Shown here piece after piece: positions 51,612 through 60,336 of a DNA stretch of 64,000 bases (position 1 is its first letter; each line of letters opens with the position of its first letter). The stretch comes from Nocardia alni (GTDB taxonomy: Bacteria; Actinomycetota; Actinomycetes; Mycobacteriales; Mycobacteriaceae): positions 32,630 through 96,629 of the forward strand of contig NZ_JAGPOX010000013.1 of assembly GCF_019038435.1 (NCBI RefSeq), in the 5' to 3' direction. The translations under genes were made by a program, and so were the position numbers. Below the pieces are notes generated by a model that did not search any database, was not told where the DNA came from, and saw only the letters and a program-made list of their open reading frames with translations.

Positions 51612-52771
51612 CACTGACCGACGAAAACGACCTGGAACTGGTCCGCCAGAACACCCGCGAGCTGGCCCGGAAATTCGGTTACGACTACTGGCGTGAGAAG
51701 GACAAGAAGGGCGAATACCCATGGGAATTCGTCAAGGCTTTCGCCGCGGCCGGGTGGCTGGGCGTGATGATTCCCGAGGAGTACGGGGGCCTGGGGCTGG
51801 GCCTGACGGAGGCGGGCATCATGCTGCAGGAGGTCGCGGCCTCCGGCGCCGGCATGAGCGGCGGCTCGGCCATCCACTTCTACGTCTTCCCGCCGGCGCC
51901 GATCCTGCGCTACGGCTCGGAGCAGATGAAGCGCGAATGGCTGCCGAAGCTGGCCTCCGGAGAAATTCTGATGGCCTTCGCGATCACCGAACCCACTGCG
52001 GGCGTTGACACTTCACGCATCCGGACCAAGGCGACCAAAACCGACGGCGGCTGGGTGATCAACGGGCAGAAGGTGTTCATCACCAACGCCCAGAACGCGC
52101 ACAAGATCCTGATCGTGGCACGCACCTCGCCGCGCGAGGAGAACAAGCCGCTCGACGGCATGACCCTGTTCTTCACCGATCTGGATCGCACCAAGATCAC
52201 CGTGCGGGAGATCGAGAAGCTCGGACGTTCGGCGATCGACTCCAACGAGCTGTTCATCGATGACCTCGAGGTCCGCGACGACGAGGTGATCGGCGAGGTC
52301 GGCAAGGGTTTCACATACTTGATCGACGGCCTGAATCCCGAGCGCATCGTGGTCGGCCTGGAAGGCGTCGGTCTGGGCCGTGCCGGTCTGGAGCTGGCTA
52401 CCCAGTACGCCAAGGATCGGGTCGTCTTCGACCGTCCCATCGGCAAGAACCAGGCCGTCGCCCACCCGCTGGCCGATTCCTGGATCAGGCTCGAGGCCGC
52501 CGAGCGGGTCTGCATGCACGCCGCCGGACTGTTCGAGGCCCGCAAGTCGTGCGGTAAGGAGGCCGCTGCCGCGAAATACCTTGGCGCCGAGGCGGGTTTC
52601 GAGGCGTGCGATCGCGCGCTGTCGACCTTCGGCGGATACGCCTACTCCAAGGAGTACCACGTCGAGCGGCTGTGGCGTGAGGTTCGCCTGCTGCGTAACG
52701 CGCCCTTCTCGCAGGAGATGGTGCGCAACTACATCTCTCAGCAGGTGCTGGGTCTCCCGCGGTCCTACTGA
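51608..52771 (+). CDS. Acyl-CoA dehydrogenase, without the usual C-terminal glutamate motif
   Basis: A 387-residue flavoprotein with EEYGGLGLGLTEAG near residue 60, AFAITEPTAGVDTS near 120 and the FGGYAYSKEYHVERLWREVR block near 345. Where many family members read YEGTSEI, this one reads NAPFSQEM, so the catalytic base must be another acid; this form is known in a branch of bacterial enzymes. It makes the 2,3-double bond of an acyl-CoA. It overlaps the synthetase and ends 25 bp before a strong hairpin. Confidence 0.9.
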   Translation: MTLTDENDLELVRQNTRELARKFGYDYWREKDKKGEYPWEFVKAFAAAGWLGVMIPEEYGGLGLGLTEAGIMLQEVAASGAGMSGGSAIHFYVFPPAPILRYGSEQMKREWLPKLASGEILMAFAITEPTAGVDTSRIRTKATKTDGGWVINGQKVFITNAQNAHKILIVARTSPREENKPLDGMTLFFTDLDRTKITVREIEKLGRSAIDSNELFIDDLEVRDDEVIGEVGKGFTYLIDGLNPERIVVGLEGVGLGRAGLELATQYAKDRVVFDRPIGKNQAVAHPLADSWIRLEAAERVCMHAAGLFEARKSCGKEAAAAKYLGAEAGFEACDRALSTFGGYAYSKEYHVERLWREVRLLRNAPFSQEMVRNYISQQVLGLPRSY

Positions 52772-52796
52772 TCGCCCCTGCAGGGGATCTCGGGCA

Positions 52797-52840
52797 ACGA
52801 CGCCGGCCGCTGTCGGTCACAGGTCCGCGGCCGGCGTCGT
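52797..52840 (+). terminator. Hairpin terminator after the acyl-CoA dehydrogenase
   Basis: Perfect 14-bp arms (ACGACGCCGGCCGC/GCGGCCGGCGTCGT) around a 16-base loop start 25 bp after the stop codon. A CTTCC follows rather than a T-run; it splits the cluster into two transcripts or attenuates. Confidence 0.65.
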
Positions 52841-52867
52841 CTTCCAACGAAACAGGAGTGTGTGGTG

Positions 52868-54046
52868 ATGAGCGGACCGTTGTCCGGTGTGCGGGTGCTG
52901 GTTCTGGCAGGGATGGGCCCGGTGCCCTTCGTCGGCATGTTGCTGGCGGATATGGGTGCTCACGTAGTGCGCGTGGTGCGCCCGCCGCATCGGTCCGCCC
53001 GCGCCCTCGGCCAGACCGATGGGCTGCGTGCGGAATTCGACGTGGTCAATCGCGGCGGCGACGCGATCGCGGTGGACCTCAAGAATCCCGACGGCATCGA
53101 GACGGTGCTTCGGCTGATGTCGGGTGCGGATGTTTTCGTCGAGGGCTATCGGCCCGGAGTAGCCGAACGGCTGGGTCTGGGACCGGATGTGGCGCTCGCC
53201 CGCAATCCGGAGATCATCTACACGCGGTTGACCGGATACGGCCAAACCGGCCCGCTGGCAACCGAAGCCGGGCACGACATCAACTATGTCGCGCAGACCG
53301 GGGCGCTCCACGCGATGGCGCGCGCCGGTGAGGCGCCGCGGCCGCCGATCAATCTGCTCGGCGACTACGCCGGCGGTGCGGCGATCGGCGCGTTCGGCAT
53401 TGTCTGTGCCCTGCTGGAGGCGTGGAAGTCCGGCCGTGGTCAGGTGCTGGACGCGGCCATGGTCGACGGTGTCGCACTGCTGACCGCGAAATTGCAGGGC
53501 CTGCGCGCGGCCGGGCTCTACAGCGACGATCCAGGCGCGAACTACCTGGACTCCGGCGCTCCCTTCTACGACACCTACCGCTGCGCGGACGACCGCTATC
53601 TCGCGGTCGGCGCGCTGGAACCCGACTTCTACGCCGAATTCCTGGCCCGCCTCGGCGTCGACACCGCCGACTGGCCCGGACAGGACGATCGGCGGAACTG
53701 GCCGCGGCTGCGTGAACTCATTGGCGCCGCGGTCGCGACCCGGACGCGGGCGCAGTGGGCGGGGATCTACGCGGGCACCGATGCCTGCGTGACCCCGGTC
53801 CTGACCTTCGACGAGGCCGCCGAGGATCCGCACAACACCCAGCGCGAGCTGTTCCAGCGGGTGCACGGTGTGCTGCAACCGGCGCCCGCACCCCGGCTGA
53901 GCCGCACTCCCGCCCGCGCGCCCTCGGTGCCGCGCACCGAACCTCTCGACGTCGCGGATCTCATCGCCGACTGGACCGGGCCGGATCGTTCGCGAGACAG
54001 CGAATATGTTGCCGCACAAGCCTTGTCGAGGGAGGAGCTGCTATGA
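52868..54046 (+). CDS. mcr: Alpha-methylacyl-CoA racemase
   Basis: A 392-residue family III protein that interconverts (R)- and (S)-2-methylacyl-CoA so that branched chains can be beta-oxidised. The catalytic residues known in Mycobacterium tuberculosis MCR (H126, D127, D156, E241) appear here as H136-D137 (AGHDINY), D166 (LLGDYAGG) and E251 (ALEPDFY), with identical spacings of 30 and 85. SGRGQVLDAAMVDG is also typical. The start is taken at ATG 52868, 9 bases after GGAG. It overlaps the next CoA-transferase by 4 bp. Together with the acyl-CoA dehydrogenases it points to a methyl-branched substrate. Confidence 0.9.
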   Translation: MSGPLSGVRVLVLAGMGPVPFVGMLLADMGAHVVRVVRPPHRSARALGQTDGLRAEFDVVNRGGDAIAVDLKNPDGIETVLRLMSGADVFVEGYRPGVAERLGLGPDVALARNPEIIYTRLTGYGQTGPLATEAGHDINYVAQTGALHAMARAGEAPRPPINLLGDYAGGAAIGAFGIVCALLEAWKSGRGQVLDAAMVDGVALLTAKLQGLRAAGLYSDDPGANYLDSGAPFYDTYRCADDRYLAVGALEPDFYAEFLARLGVDTADWPGQDDRRNWPRLRELIGAAVATRTRAQWAGIYAGTDACVTPVLTFDEAAEDPHNTQRELFQRVHGVLQPAPAPRLSRTPARAPSVPRTEPLDVADLIADWTGPDRSRDSEYVAAQALSREELL

Positions 54047-55218
54047 GCTCGCCGCTGTCGGGGATCACCGTCGTCGGACTCGAGCAGGCCATCTCCGCGC
54101 CGCTGTGCACCCGTCACCTGGCCGATCTCGGCGCCCGGGTGATCAAGATCGAACAGCCCGGCTCCGGCGATTCGACGCGCCACTACGACCGGGTGGTGCG
54201 GGGGATGGCCGCCCATTTCGTCTGGCTCAACCACGGCAAGGAATCCGCGGCGCTCGAGCTGACCGATGCCGCCGATCGGGAGGTGTTCAGCGGCCTGCTC
54301 GAGCGGGCCGATGTGCTGGTGTCCAACCTGGGCCCGGGCGCTCTCGGCAGGCTGGGTTTCGAGCCCGAGGAACTGCTGCGGCGGTATCCGCGCCTGATCG
54401 TGGTCGATATCTCCGGCTACGGCAAGGGCGGGCCGCTGGATCACAAACGCGCCTATGACCTGCTCATTCAGGCCGAAGCGGGATCGTGTGCGATCACCGG
54501 GACGCCCGGTGCGCCCGCCAAGCCCGGAATCCCGGTGGCCGATGTCGGGACCGCCCTCTACGCCTATTCCAGCGTGCTCGCGGCGCTGTACGACCGTGAG
54601 CGCACCGGCCGTGGGGCGCTGATCCCGATCGCGATGCTCGACGTGGTCGCCGAGATGATGGGCTTCGCGCTGAACCAGGTGCTGCACGCGGGCACCGAAC
54701 CCGAACCGGTCGGGATGGGTTCGCCGATGATCGCACCCTACGGCGCGTATCCGACCGCGGACGGGCAGACGGCCGTGCTGGGTACCACGAGCGATCGCGA
54801 ATGGCGCCGCCTCACAGAGGATTTGCTGGAACGTCCCGATCTGGCGGCCGACTCGCGCTACCGGCACAATCACGATCGGGTGGTCCGGCGTGCCGAGCTG
54901 GACGAGATCCTCGGAGCGTGGTGCGCGCGGCGCGAGCTGGCCGATATCCAGCGACTGGCCGATGCCGCCGGAATCGGTAACGCCCGGCTCAACGGTGTGC
55001 GGGATCTGGCCGAACATCCGCAGCTCGCGGAGCGGGATCGCTGGCGTGAGGTCGATTCGCCGGTGGGACGGCTACCGGCATTGCTGCCGCCCGCGTCGGC
55101 GCGCGACTGGCCGACGGTATCGGGGCGGGTTCCGGATCTCGGCGCCGATACCGATGCCATCCGTGCGGAATTCGGTCGTGCGCGCGAGAGTGCGGCGCCG
55201 CTTCCACACGGGAGCTGA
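54043..55218 (+). CDS. Family III CoA-transferase
   Basis: A 391-residue CaiB/BaiF protein with LSGITVVGLEQAISAPL, LGARVIKIEQPGSGD, HGKESAALEL and the catalytic aspartate D139 in RAYDLLIQAEAG, as in succinyl-CoA-using members. The start ATG 54043 overlaps the racemase stop (ATGA) and follows GGAGGAG. With its neighbour it forms a coupled transferase-racemase pair: load CoA onto the branched acid, then fix its stereochemistry. The GntR gene follows after 89 bp. Confidence 0.9.
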   Translation: MSSPLSGITVVGLEQAISAPLCTRHLADLGARVIKIEQPGSGDSTRHYDRVVRGMAAHFVWLNHGKESAALELTDAADREVFSGLLERADVLVSNLGPGALGRLGFEPEELLRRYPRLIVVDISGYGKGGPLDHKRAYDLLIQAEAGSCAITGTPGAPAKPGIPVADVGTALYAYSSVLAALYDRERTGRGALIPIAMLDVVAEMMGFALNQVLHAGTEPEPVGMGSPMIAPYGAYPTADGQTAVLGTTSDREWRRLTEDLLERPDLAADSRYRHNHDRVVRRAELDEILGAWCARRELADIQRLADAAGIGNARLNGVRDLAEHPQLAERDRWREVDSPVGRLPALLPPASARDWPTVSGRVPDLGADTDAIRAEFGRARESAAPLPHGS

Positions 55219-55261
55219 GGCGGCCCGTACGCCCGCCAGAGCCGCTGGTTCCGGAAAACAT

Positions 55262-55284
55262 GAGGCATAATGCGTAATAAGTGC
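55262..55284. promoter_or_regulatory. A/T-rich element F upstream of the GntR gene (weak)
   Basis: GAGGCATAATGCGTAATAAGTGC lies 24-46 bp before the GntR start. It shares CATAAT with elements B and G but lacks the TAATAT core. The GGCA...TGCC ends are an inverted pair. Autoregulation by GntR is possible. Confidence 0.35.
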
Positions 55285-55307
55285 CGACCGGAAAGGACCG
55301 AGCCTAC

Positions 55308-56021
55308 ATGGAATCGACGACGCGGAGTTTGCCGCGTAGCTCGAACTCCCAGCGCCAGCAGCTCTCGGAGGATGTCGCGACCTATGTGCGCGAACTCATC
55401 ATCACGGGACGAGTCCGGCCGGGCGACTTTCTGCGCACGGAGCCGATCGCGGAAGCGGTGGGCGTCAGCAACACTCCGGTGCGCGAGGGACTGCTGCTGC
55501 TCAGTGGCGAGGGGTTCGTCGAACTCGTCCCGCGACGCGGGTTCATGGTGTCCGCTTTCAGCCGCCAGGACGTGCGCGACATCTTCTGGGCACAGGCCAC
55601 GCTGGCGGGCGAATTGACCGGGCGCGCAGCGAAATTGATCACTCCCACCCAGCTCGAGCATCTCGCGGATGTCAACGCCCGGCACGCCGAGGCGGTCGCG
55701 CAGGGAACCGATCCCGCGCTGGTGGTGCAACTCGGGCACGAGTTCCATCGCACGATCAATCTGGCCGCAGACTCTCGCCGCCTGGCCATGTTGCTGCGTT
55801 CGATCGTGCGGCAGTTGCCCAATCGGTTCTACAACGACATCGAGGGCCACAGCAAGCACACGATGCAGGAGCATCCCGCGATCCTGGAGGCCTTGCAGAA
55901 GCGGCGCGCGAAGGCCGCCAACACCCTGATGCGCGATCACATCATGGAGGGCGCCGACGAATTGGTCGCCATGCTGGAGACTCAGGGCCTGTGGTCGGAG
56001 GAAGAGAAGTCCACGGCATAG
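55308..56021 (+). CDS. GntR-family regulator, FCD subfamily
   Basis: A 237-residue regulator. The winged helix-turn-helix spans residues 15-80 (QQLSEDVATYVRELIITGRV, EPIAEAVGVSNTPVREGLLL), and the FCD ligand domain residues 88-220 has the metal/ligand histidines in ELTGRAAK, GHEFHRTINLAA and MRDHIMEGADE. FCD regulators sense acids or acyl-CoAs of the pathway they control and usually repress. GAAAGGACC precedes ATG 55308. It is the only GntR protein in the window and sits among the genes carrying the A/T-rich elements, so it is the best candidate for their regulator. Confidence 0.92.
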   Translation: MESTTRSLPRSSNSQRQQLSEDVATYVRELIITGRVRPGDFLRTEPIAEAVGVSNTPVREGLLLLSGEGFVELVPRRGFMVSAFSRQDVRDIFWAQATLAGELTGRAAKLITPTQLEHLADVNARHAEAVAQGTDPALVVQLGHEFHRTINLAADSRRLAMLLRSIVRQLPNRFYNDIEGHSKHTMQEHPAILEALQKRRAKAANTLMRDHIMEGADELVAMLETQGLWSEEEKSTA

Positions 56022-56054
56022 GGCAGGCAGTGGCCCGGCACGCCCTGCGCTCCT

Positions 56055-56080
56055 TACATAAAATACATAATATTTGAATT
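56055..56080. promoter_or_regulatory. A/T-rich element G upstream of the P450 gene
   Basis: ACATAAAATACATAATATTTGAATTT (written here in two overlapping parts: ACATAAAATAC and CATAATATTTGAATTT) contains the TAATAT core and lies about 103-128 bp before the P450 start, between it and the GntR gene. Confidence 0.45.
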
Positions 56081-56182
56081 TCACGCCACGCGCCGCCCCG
56101 CACTGGATACGATTCCACGGACCGGCTCGGCGGATATCACCGCGAGCGGTCGCATTCTGTCGATCCTGCTCGGAGGTCACCG

Positions 56183-57430
56183 TTGACCATGCCATCGCAC
56201 GGTGCTGCGTCCAGCCCGGTTCCGCACGGAGCGCAGCTCGACGCCGCTGGAGCTCGAACCCCGCTCTACACAGCGGAATTCGCAGCCGACCCCTACCGCG
56301 TGTATCGAGCCCTGCGGGAGCGGTACGGTGCGCTGGCGCCGGTCGAACTCGCGCCCGGCGTGCCCGCCACCCTCGTGATCGGCTACCAGACCGCCCGGCG
56401 GATTCTCAACGATCCCGACCATTTCCCGGCCGACCCTCGTATCTGGCAGCGCGACATTCCCGGCGACTGCCCGGTCCTGCCGTTGATGGAGTGGCGCCCC
56501 AACGCCTTTCGCAGCGCCGGCGCCGAACACGCGCGCTATCGAGTCCCCACGGTGGAAGCCCTGAACGCATTCGACCTGTTCTCCCTGCACGGCGCGATCG
56601 AGAAGATCTCGGCGCAGTTGATCAACGCGTTCTGCGAGACCGGTTCGGCGGAGCTGATCAGCCAGTACGCCTATCCGCTGACCTTCGAGGTGGTCAACAC
56701 GATGCTCGGCTGCCCGGCGGAGATCGGGCGCCGGGCGGCGGATGCCATGGCCGCGATATTCGACGGCTCGGACACCGACCGGGCCGACGCGATGCTCGTC
56801 GCGGCGCTGGGGGATCTGATAGCACTCAAGCGGAAGGAGCCCGGGAACGACATCACCTCACGGTTGCTGCGGCATCCGGTCGGCCTCGACGACGCCGAGA
56901 TGAACAGCCAGCTGGTCAGCTTCTACGGGGCCGGAATCGAACCGCTGCAAAACCTGATCGTCAACACCCTGCGCATGCTGATGACCGATCAGCGATTCGC
57001 CGGCGGACTGCTGGGCGGCAGCCTGACCACCCGCGCCGCCCTGGACGAGGTGCTTTTCACCGATCCGCCGCTGTCGAACCTGTGCACCACCTTCCCGCGG
57101 CAGCCGATCCTGATCGACGGTTACTGGCTGGCCGCGAACCAGCCGGTGGTCATCGGCATCGCCGCCTGCAACAACGATCCCGCGAACGGCGCCGGCGACT
57201 ACCTGGACAACAACTCGCATCTGTCCTGGAGCACCGGCCCGCACGCCTGCCCCGCCCGGTCGGTGGCCTATCTGGTGGCTCAGGACGCCATCGACCAGCT
57301 CGTCGACGCTCTGCCCGAGATGCGACTTGCCGCTCCGGCAGATCTCACCTGGCGCCCCGGCCCGTTCCATCGAGCCCTGAGCGCGCTGCCGGTGACCTTC
57401 CCGCCGTCGCCACCGCTGCCGCAGGGCTGA
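56183..57430 (+). CDS. Cytochrome P450-like protein lacking the ExxR arginine
   Basis: A 415-residue P450 with the C-helix HARYR (116-120), an I-helix GAGIEP (249-254) and the heme-cysteine loop STGPHACPAR with C356. The K-helix, which should read ExxR, reads E289-V-L-F292, so the almost invariant arginine is missing. Streptomyces CYP157 proteins are known to lack ExxR as well. The I-helix has E-P instead of D/E-T. It may still bind heme but could have unusual chemistry. TTG 56183 is taken as the start with GGAGG 6 bases upstream; ATG 56189 is possible. No redox partner gene is near. Confidence 0.85.
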   Translation: MTMPSHGAASSPVPHGAQLDAAGARTPLYTAEFAADPYRVYRALRERYGALAPVELAPGVPATLVIGYQTARRILNDPDHFPADPRIWQRDIPGDCPVLPLMEWRPNAFRSAGAEHARYRVPTVEALNAFDLFSLHGAIEKISAQLINAFCETGSAELISQYAYPLTFEVVNTMLGCPAEIGRRAADAMAAIFDGSDTDRADAMLVAALGDLIALKRKEPGNDITSRLLRHPVGLDDAEMNSQLVSFYGAGIEPLQNLIVNTLRMLMTDQRFAGGLLGGSLTTRAALDEVLFTDPPLSNLCTTFPRQPILIDGYWLAANQPVVIGIAACNNDPANGAGDYLDNNSHLSWSTGPHACPARSVAYLVAQDAIDQLVDALPEMRLAAPADLTWRPGPFHRALSALPVTFPPSPPLPQG

Positions 57431-57441
57431 GGGCGTCACCT

Positions 57442-58260
57442 TCAGTGCTCGCGTAGGGAGTAGCGGCCGACGGCTCGGCGGGCGTTGGCCAGGCCGGAGG
57501 CGGTGACCGTGCCGATGACGCCCTGGCGGTCGAAGACGACCGCGGTGCCGACCGCTATGCCGTGGTGTTCGACGCGTTCGGTCAGGGCCAGGCCGAGGTC
57601 GGCGCTCTGTGGGAGGCGCGCGATCGTCATGGTGACATCGGGGTTGATGAACTCGAGACCCGCACTGCCGAGGTTGGAGATCAGGTTCGTCACGTCGGCG
57701 ATGGAGGCGGCGAGTTGGAACGGTGTCAGGCGTTCGCCGTGCACGATGGGAATCGGGAAGTGCCAGACCTGTTTTCGGGCGGTGTCGGCGAAGCCGTCGG
57801 TCCAGTCGCCCCACCCGCGCTCGGGGTCGAAGTACAGTCGTTCGCGATCCTTCGGCGCGATGTGTTCGTCGGCCGGTGGGGTGGGAGCGGCGCCACCGGA
57901 CCAGACGACCCCCGGCGGTGTCTCGGTCGGCCGCAGGTACAGCGCGCTGGCCCGGGCGACCGGTTCGCCGTCCTGGTGCAGGGTGGTATCGATCAGGCAC
58001 AGCCGCGGCCCGTCGCGGATCACCGTCGCCGAGGTGGTGGACGGCTGCATTTTCGCCGCCCGGAACATGTCGAGCGTCCATCGCACCGGTCGCAGGTCCT
58101 CGCGCCCGAGGGTGTCGATCGTGCGCTCGGCCTCGCGGGCGAGTGCGCCGCTGACGGCGAGCCCGCGCATGTGCTCGGTGCCCCAGCCGCTGTCCGCGCC
58201 CGGTTCGGGATGCAATTCCTCGGTATCCCCGTATTTGACGCGGAAGAAAGCACGATCCAT
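57442..58260 (-). CDS. Acyl-CoA thioesterase-like protein (double hot-dog)
   Basis: A 272-residue protein with the TesB/4HBT_3 pattern: [17 protein letters not shown] near residue 32, [14 protein letters not shown] near 58, [15 protein letters not shown] near 85, and a second hot-dog half with [20 protein letters not shown] near 190. It would release CoA from an acyl-CoA, perhaps to relieve CoA trapping. GGAAGG precedes ATG 58260. It converges on the P450 gene with an 11-bp gap and is divergent from the crotonase over element H. Confidence 0.82.
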   Translation of the reverse strand: MDRAFFRVKYGDTEELHPEPGADSGWGTEHMRGLAVSGALAREAERTIDTLGREDLRPVRWTLDMFRAAKMQPSTTSATVIRDGPRLCLIDTTLHQDGEPVARASALYLRPTETPPGVVWSGGAAPTPPADEHIAPKDRERLYFDPERGWGDWTDGFADTARKQVWHFPIPIVHGERLTPFQLAASIADVTNLISNLGSAGLEFINPDVTMTIARLPQSADLGLALTERVEHHGIAVGTAVVFDRQGVIGTVTASGLANARRAVGRYSLREH

Positions 58261-58400
58261 GTGCCGGCCTTCCTTTCTGATCGAGCGGCGAGCGGCGCAT
58301 GATCGGCCGCCCGATCAGTGCTACCACGCGAGCGGTCACGGCCTGTCCGCCGGTGCCGGTGCGGGCCCGGTGAGCTGGAGGTCCGGACCAGTCTTGTCGT

Positions 58401-58417
58401 ACTTAATATATAATGTT
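58401..58417. promoter_or_regulatory. A/T-rich element H in the thioesterase/crotonase divergent promoter
   Basis: ACTTAATATATAATGTT includes TATAAT (58409-58414) and TAATATAT. ATATATAATG is identical to element E. It lies 43-59 bp before the crotonase start and about 140 bp before the thioesterase. Confidence 0.55.
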
Positions 58418-58459
58418 TTCATTGGACGCGGTATTCGCGATCGGCACGGAAGGACGGAC

Positions 58460-59254
58460 ATGAGCCGCTATACGCGCTTCGAACACCTGCGGGTGGATGG
58501 GCCCGACGATGCGGGGGTCGTCGAGTTGGTGTTCGAGGCTCCGAATCTGAACGCGGTCAGCGAGGGCGCCCACGCGGATCTGGCGGAGATCTGGCGTGAA
58601 TTCGACGCCGATCCGCACGTCGAGGCGATCGTCATTCGAGGGGAGGGTAAGGGTCTGTCGGCCGGCGGATCGTTTTCGATGGTCGAGGCGATGCGTGACG
58701 ACTACGAGGTCCGCACGCGCGTGATGCGGGAGGCCCGCGATCTGGTCTACAACGTGCTCGACTGCACCAAACCGATCATCTCGGCGATCCACGGTCCCGC
58801 CGTCGGCGCCGGTCTCGTCGCCGCGATTCTCGCCGACGTGTCGGTGACCACCAAGACCGCCAAGATCATCGACGGCCATACCCGCCTCGGTGTCGCCGCC
58901 GGCGACCACGCCGCGATCTGCTGGCCGCTGCTGTGCGGCATGGCCAAGGCCAAGTACTACCTGATGACGTGCCGCCCGCTGAACGGCGAGGAGGCCGAGC
59001 GCATCGGGCTCGTCTCGCTGTGTGTGGACTCCGACGCCGAACTGTTGCCCACCGCACGAGGGGTGGCTCACGAACTCGCTGCCGGCGCCCCCACCGCGAT
59101 CCGGTGGACCAAGCAGTCGCTGAACAACTGGTACCGGCAGGTCGCCGGGTCCATTTTCGACGCTTCCCTGGCACTCGAGTTCTACGGGTTCGGCGGCCCC
59201 GAGGTGCGCGAGGGTCTGGCCGCGCACCTCGAACACCGCGACCCCCGGTTCTGA
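58460..59254 (+). CDS. Crotonase-superfamily protein with a His/Asp pair instead of the hydratase glutamates
   Basis: A 264-residue enoyl-CoA hydratase/isomerase-fold protein. The oxyanion region is SAGGSFS (67-73) and HGPAVGAG (111-118). At the positions of the two hydratase glutamates no Glu is found. Instead H140 (DGHTRLG) and D149 (AGDHAA) stand 9 apart, the same spacing as H145/D154 of 6-oxocamphor hydrolase, while the first hydrolase histidine is absent. So it may not be a plain hydratase. GGAAGGAC precedes ATG 58460. It is followed by the CitE-type gene by 30 bp. Confidence 0.85.
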   Translation: MSRYTRFEHLRVDGPDDAGVVELVFEAPNLNAVSEGAHADLAEIWREFDADPHVEAIVIRGEGKGLSAGGSFSMVEAMRDDYEVRTRVMREARDLVYNVLDCTKPIISAIHGPAVGAGLVAAILADVSVTTKTAKIIDGHTRLGVAAGDHAAICWPLLCGMAKAKYYLMTCRPLNGEEAERIGLVSLCVDSDAELLPTARGVAHELAAGAPTAIRWTKQSLNNWYRQVAGSIFDASLALEFYGFGGPEVREGLAAHLEHRDPRF

Positions 59255-59284
59255 ATCAACGAATTTCGCAGAAGGAGAAGACCT

Positions 59285-60172
59285 TTGAAGCCGTACCGTT
59301 CGATGTTGTTCGTGCCCGGGCACAAACCCACCTGGGCCGAGAAGGCGGTCACCGCCGGAACCGACGCGTTGATTCTCGACCTGGAGGATTCGGTCCCGGC
59401 CGCGGACAAGGCCGCTGCCCGCTTGACCGTGCGGGAAACCCTCGGGCGGCTGCGGGAGCAGAATGTGCGCCCCGACGTATGGGTGCGGCCCAACAGCTAT
59501 GACAGCGGGCACTTCGCCGCCGACGCCGAGGCCGTCATCGTGCCGGGCGTGGCCGGGCTGTTCCTGCCGAAGGTCTACGACGCCGAGGAGGTCCGGCGCA
59601 TCGACGCCGTCGTCTCCCACATCGAGCAGCGCGAGGGCCTCGAACCCGGCTCGGTGGGCCTGATCATCAGCTTCGAGACGGCGGCCTCGGTGGCGCACTG
59701 TGAGGAGATCGCGGAGGCGTGCCCGCGGGTGTGGAGCCTGCTCGGCGCCACCGGCCCGAATGCCGATGTGGGGCGCGAGCTGGGTTTCGAATTCACCCTC
59801 GAGGGACTGGAGACGCTGTATCAGCGCAGCCGTATCGTGGTCGCGGCCCGCGGCGCCGGGCAGACTCATCCGGTGACCGGGGTGTGGCAGGACATCAAGG
59901 ATCTCGACGGTTTCCGCCGGTTCGCCGAGGATTCCCGGCGGCTCGGATTCCGGGGCATGGTCTGCATTCACCCGTCGCATATCGCCATCTCCAACGAGGT
60001 CTTCACCCCGTCGGGGGAGACGGTCGAGTTCTATCGCCGCATGATATCGGCGTTCCGCGAGGCGGAGGCCGCAGGGAACGGCGCGGTCGATTTCGAGGGC
60101 GTGCACATCGACCTGGCGCATGTGAAGACGGCCGAGGCCGTCATCGAGTTGGCCGACGCGATCGGCGTCTGA
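59285..60172 (+). CDS. CitE-like HpcH/HpaI lyase
   Basis: A 295-residue TIM-barrel beta-lyase of the CitE family. SMLFVPGHKP at the N-terminus, LILDLEDSVP near residue 35 (metal/substrate acid), SFETAASV near 125, and GMVCIHPSHI near 225 are typical. Members cleave malyl-CoA, citramalyl-CoA or similar 3-hydroxy dicarboxyl CoA esters. TTG 59285 has GAAGGAG 6 bases upstream. It follows the crotonase and ends before a hairpin. It fits cleavage of a hydroxyacyl-CoA made by the crotonase. Confidence 0.88.
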   Translation: MKPYRSMLFVPGHKPTWAEKAVTAGTDALILDLEDSVPAADKAAARLTVRETLGRLREQNVRPDVWVRPNSYDSGHFAADAEAVIVPGVAGLFLPKVYDAEEVRRIDAVVSHIEQREGLEPGSVGLIISFETAASVAHCEEIAEACPRVWSLLGATGPNADVGRELGFEFTLEGLETLYQRSRIVVAARGAGQTHPVTGVWQDIKDLDGFRRFAEDSRRLGFRGMVCIHPSHIAISNEVFTPSGETVEFYRRMISAFREAEAAGNGAVDFEGVHIDLAHVKTAEAVIELADAIGV

Positions 60173-60182
60173 GCGCAGAGCG

Positions 60183-60217
60183 AACCGGCCCCGGGTTATC
60201 TTCTCCCGGAGCCGGTT
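60183..60217 (+). terminator. Hairpin terminator after the CitE-like gene
   Basis: Arms AACCGGCCCCGGG and CCCGGAGCCGGTT pair with one mismatch around a 9-base loop, 10 bp after the stop. A short TTT closes the stem. It separates this unit from the convergent SDR at 60337. Confidence 0.7.
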
Positions 60218-60336
60218 TCGCGCTGTTCGTGCCCGGAGATGATCAGTTCCCCGGGCAGTTGCCGCCAACCGCCGGCGCAGTGGATCCGGATCGCGCCATG
60301 TTGTCTCGCGATCTGTCGGGCGGTCCCATCCGGGCA

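Noticed and set aside
57485..58459. N-terminal extension of the crotonase gene back to 57485
   Set aside because: It is antisense to the thioesterase gene and crosses element H; the family start and ribosome site are at 58460.
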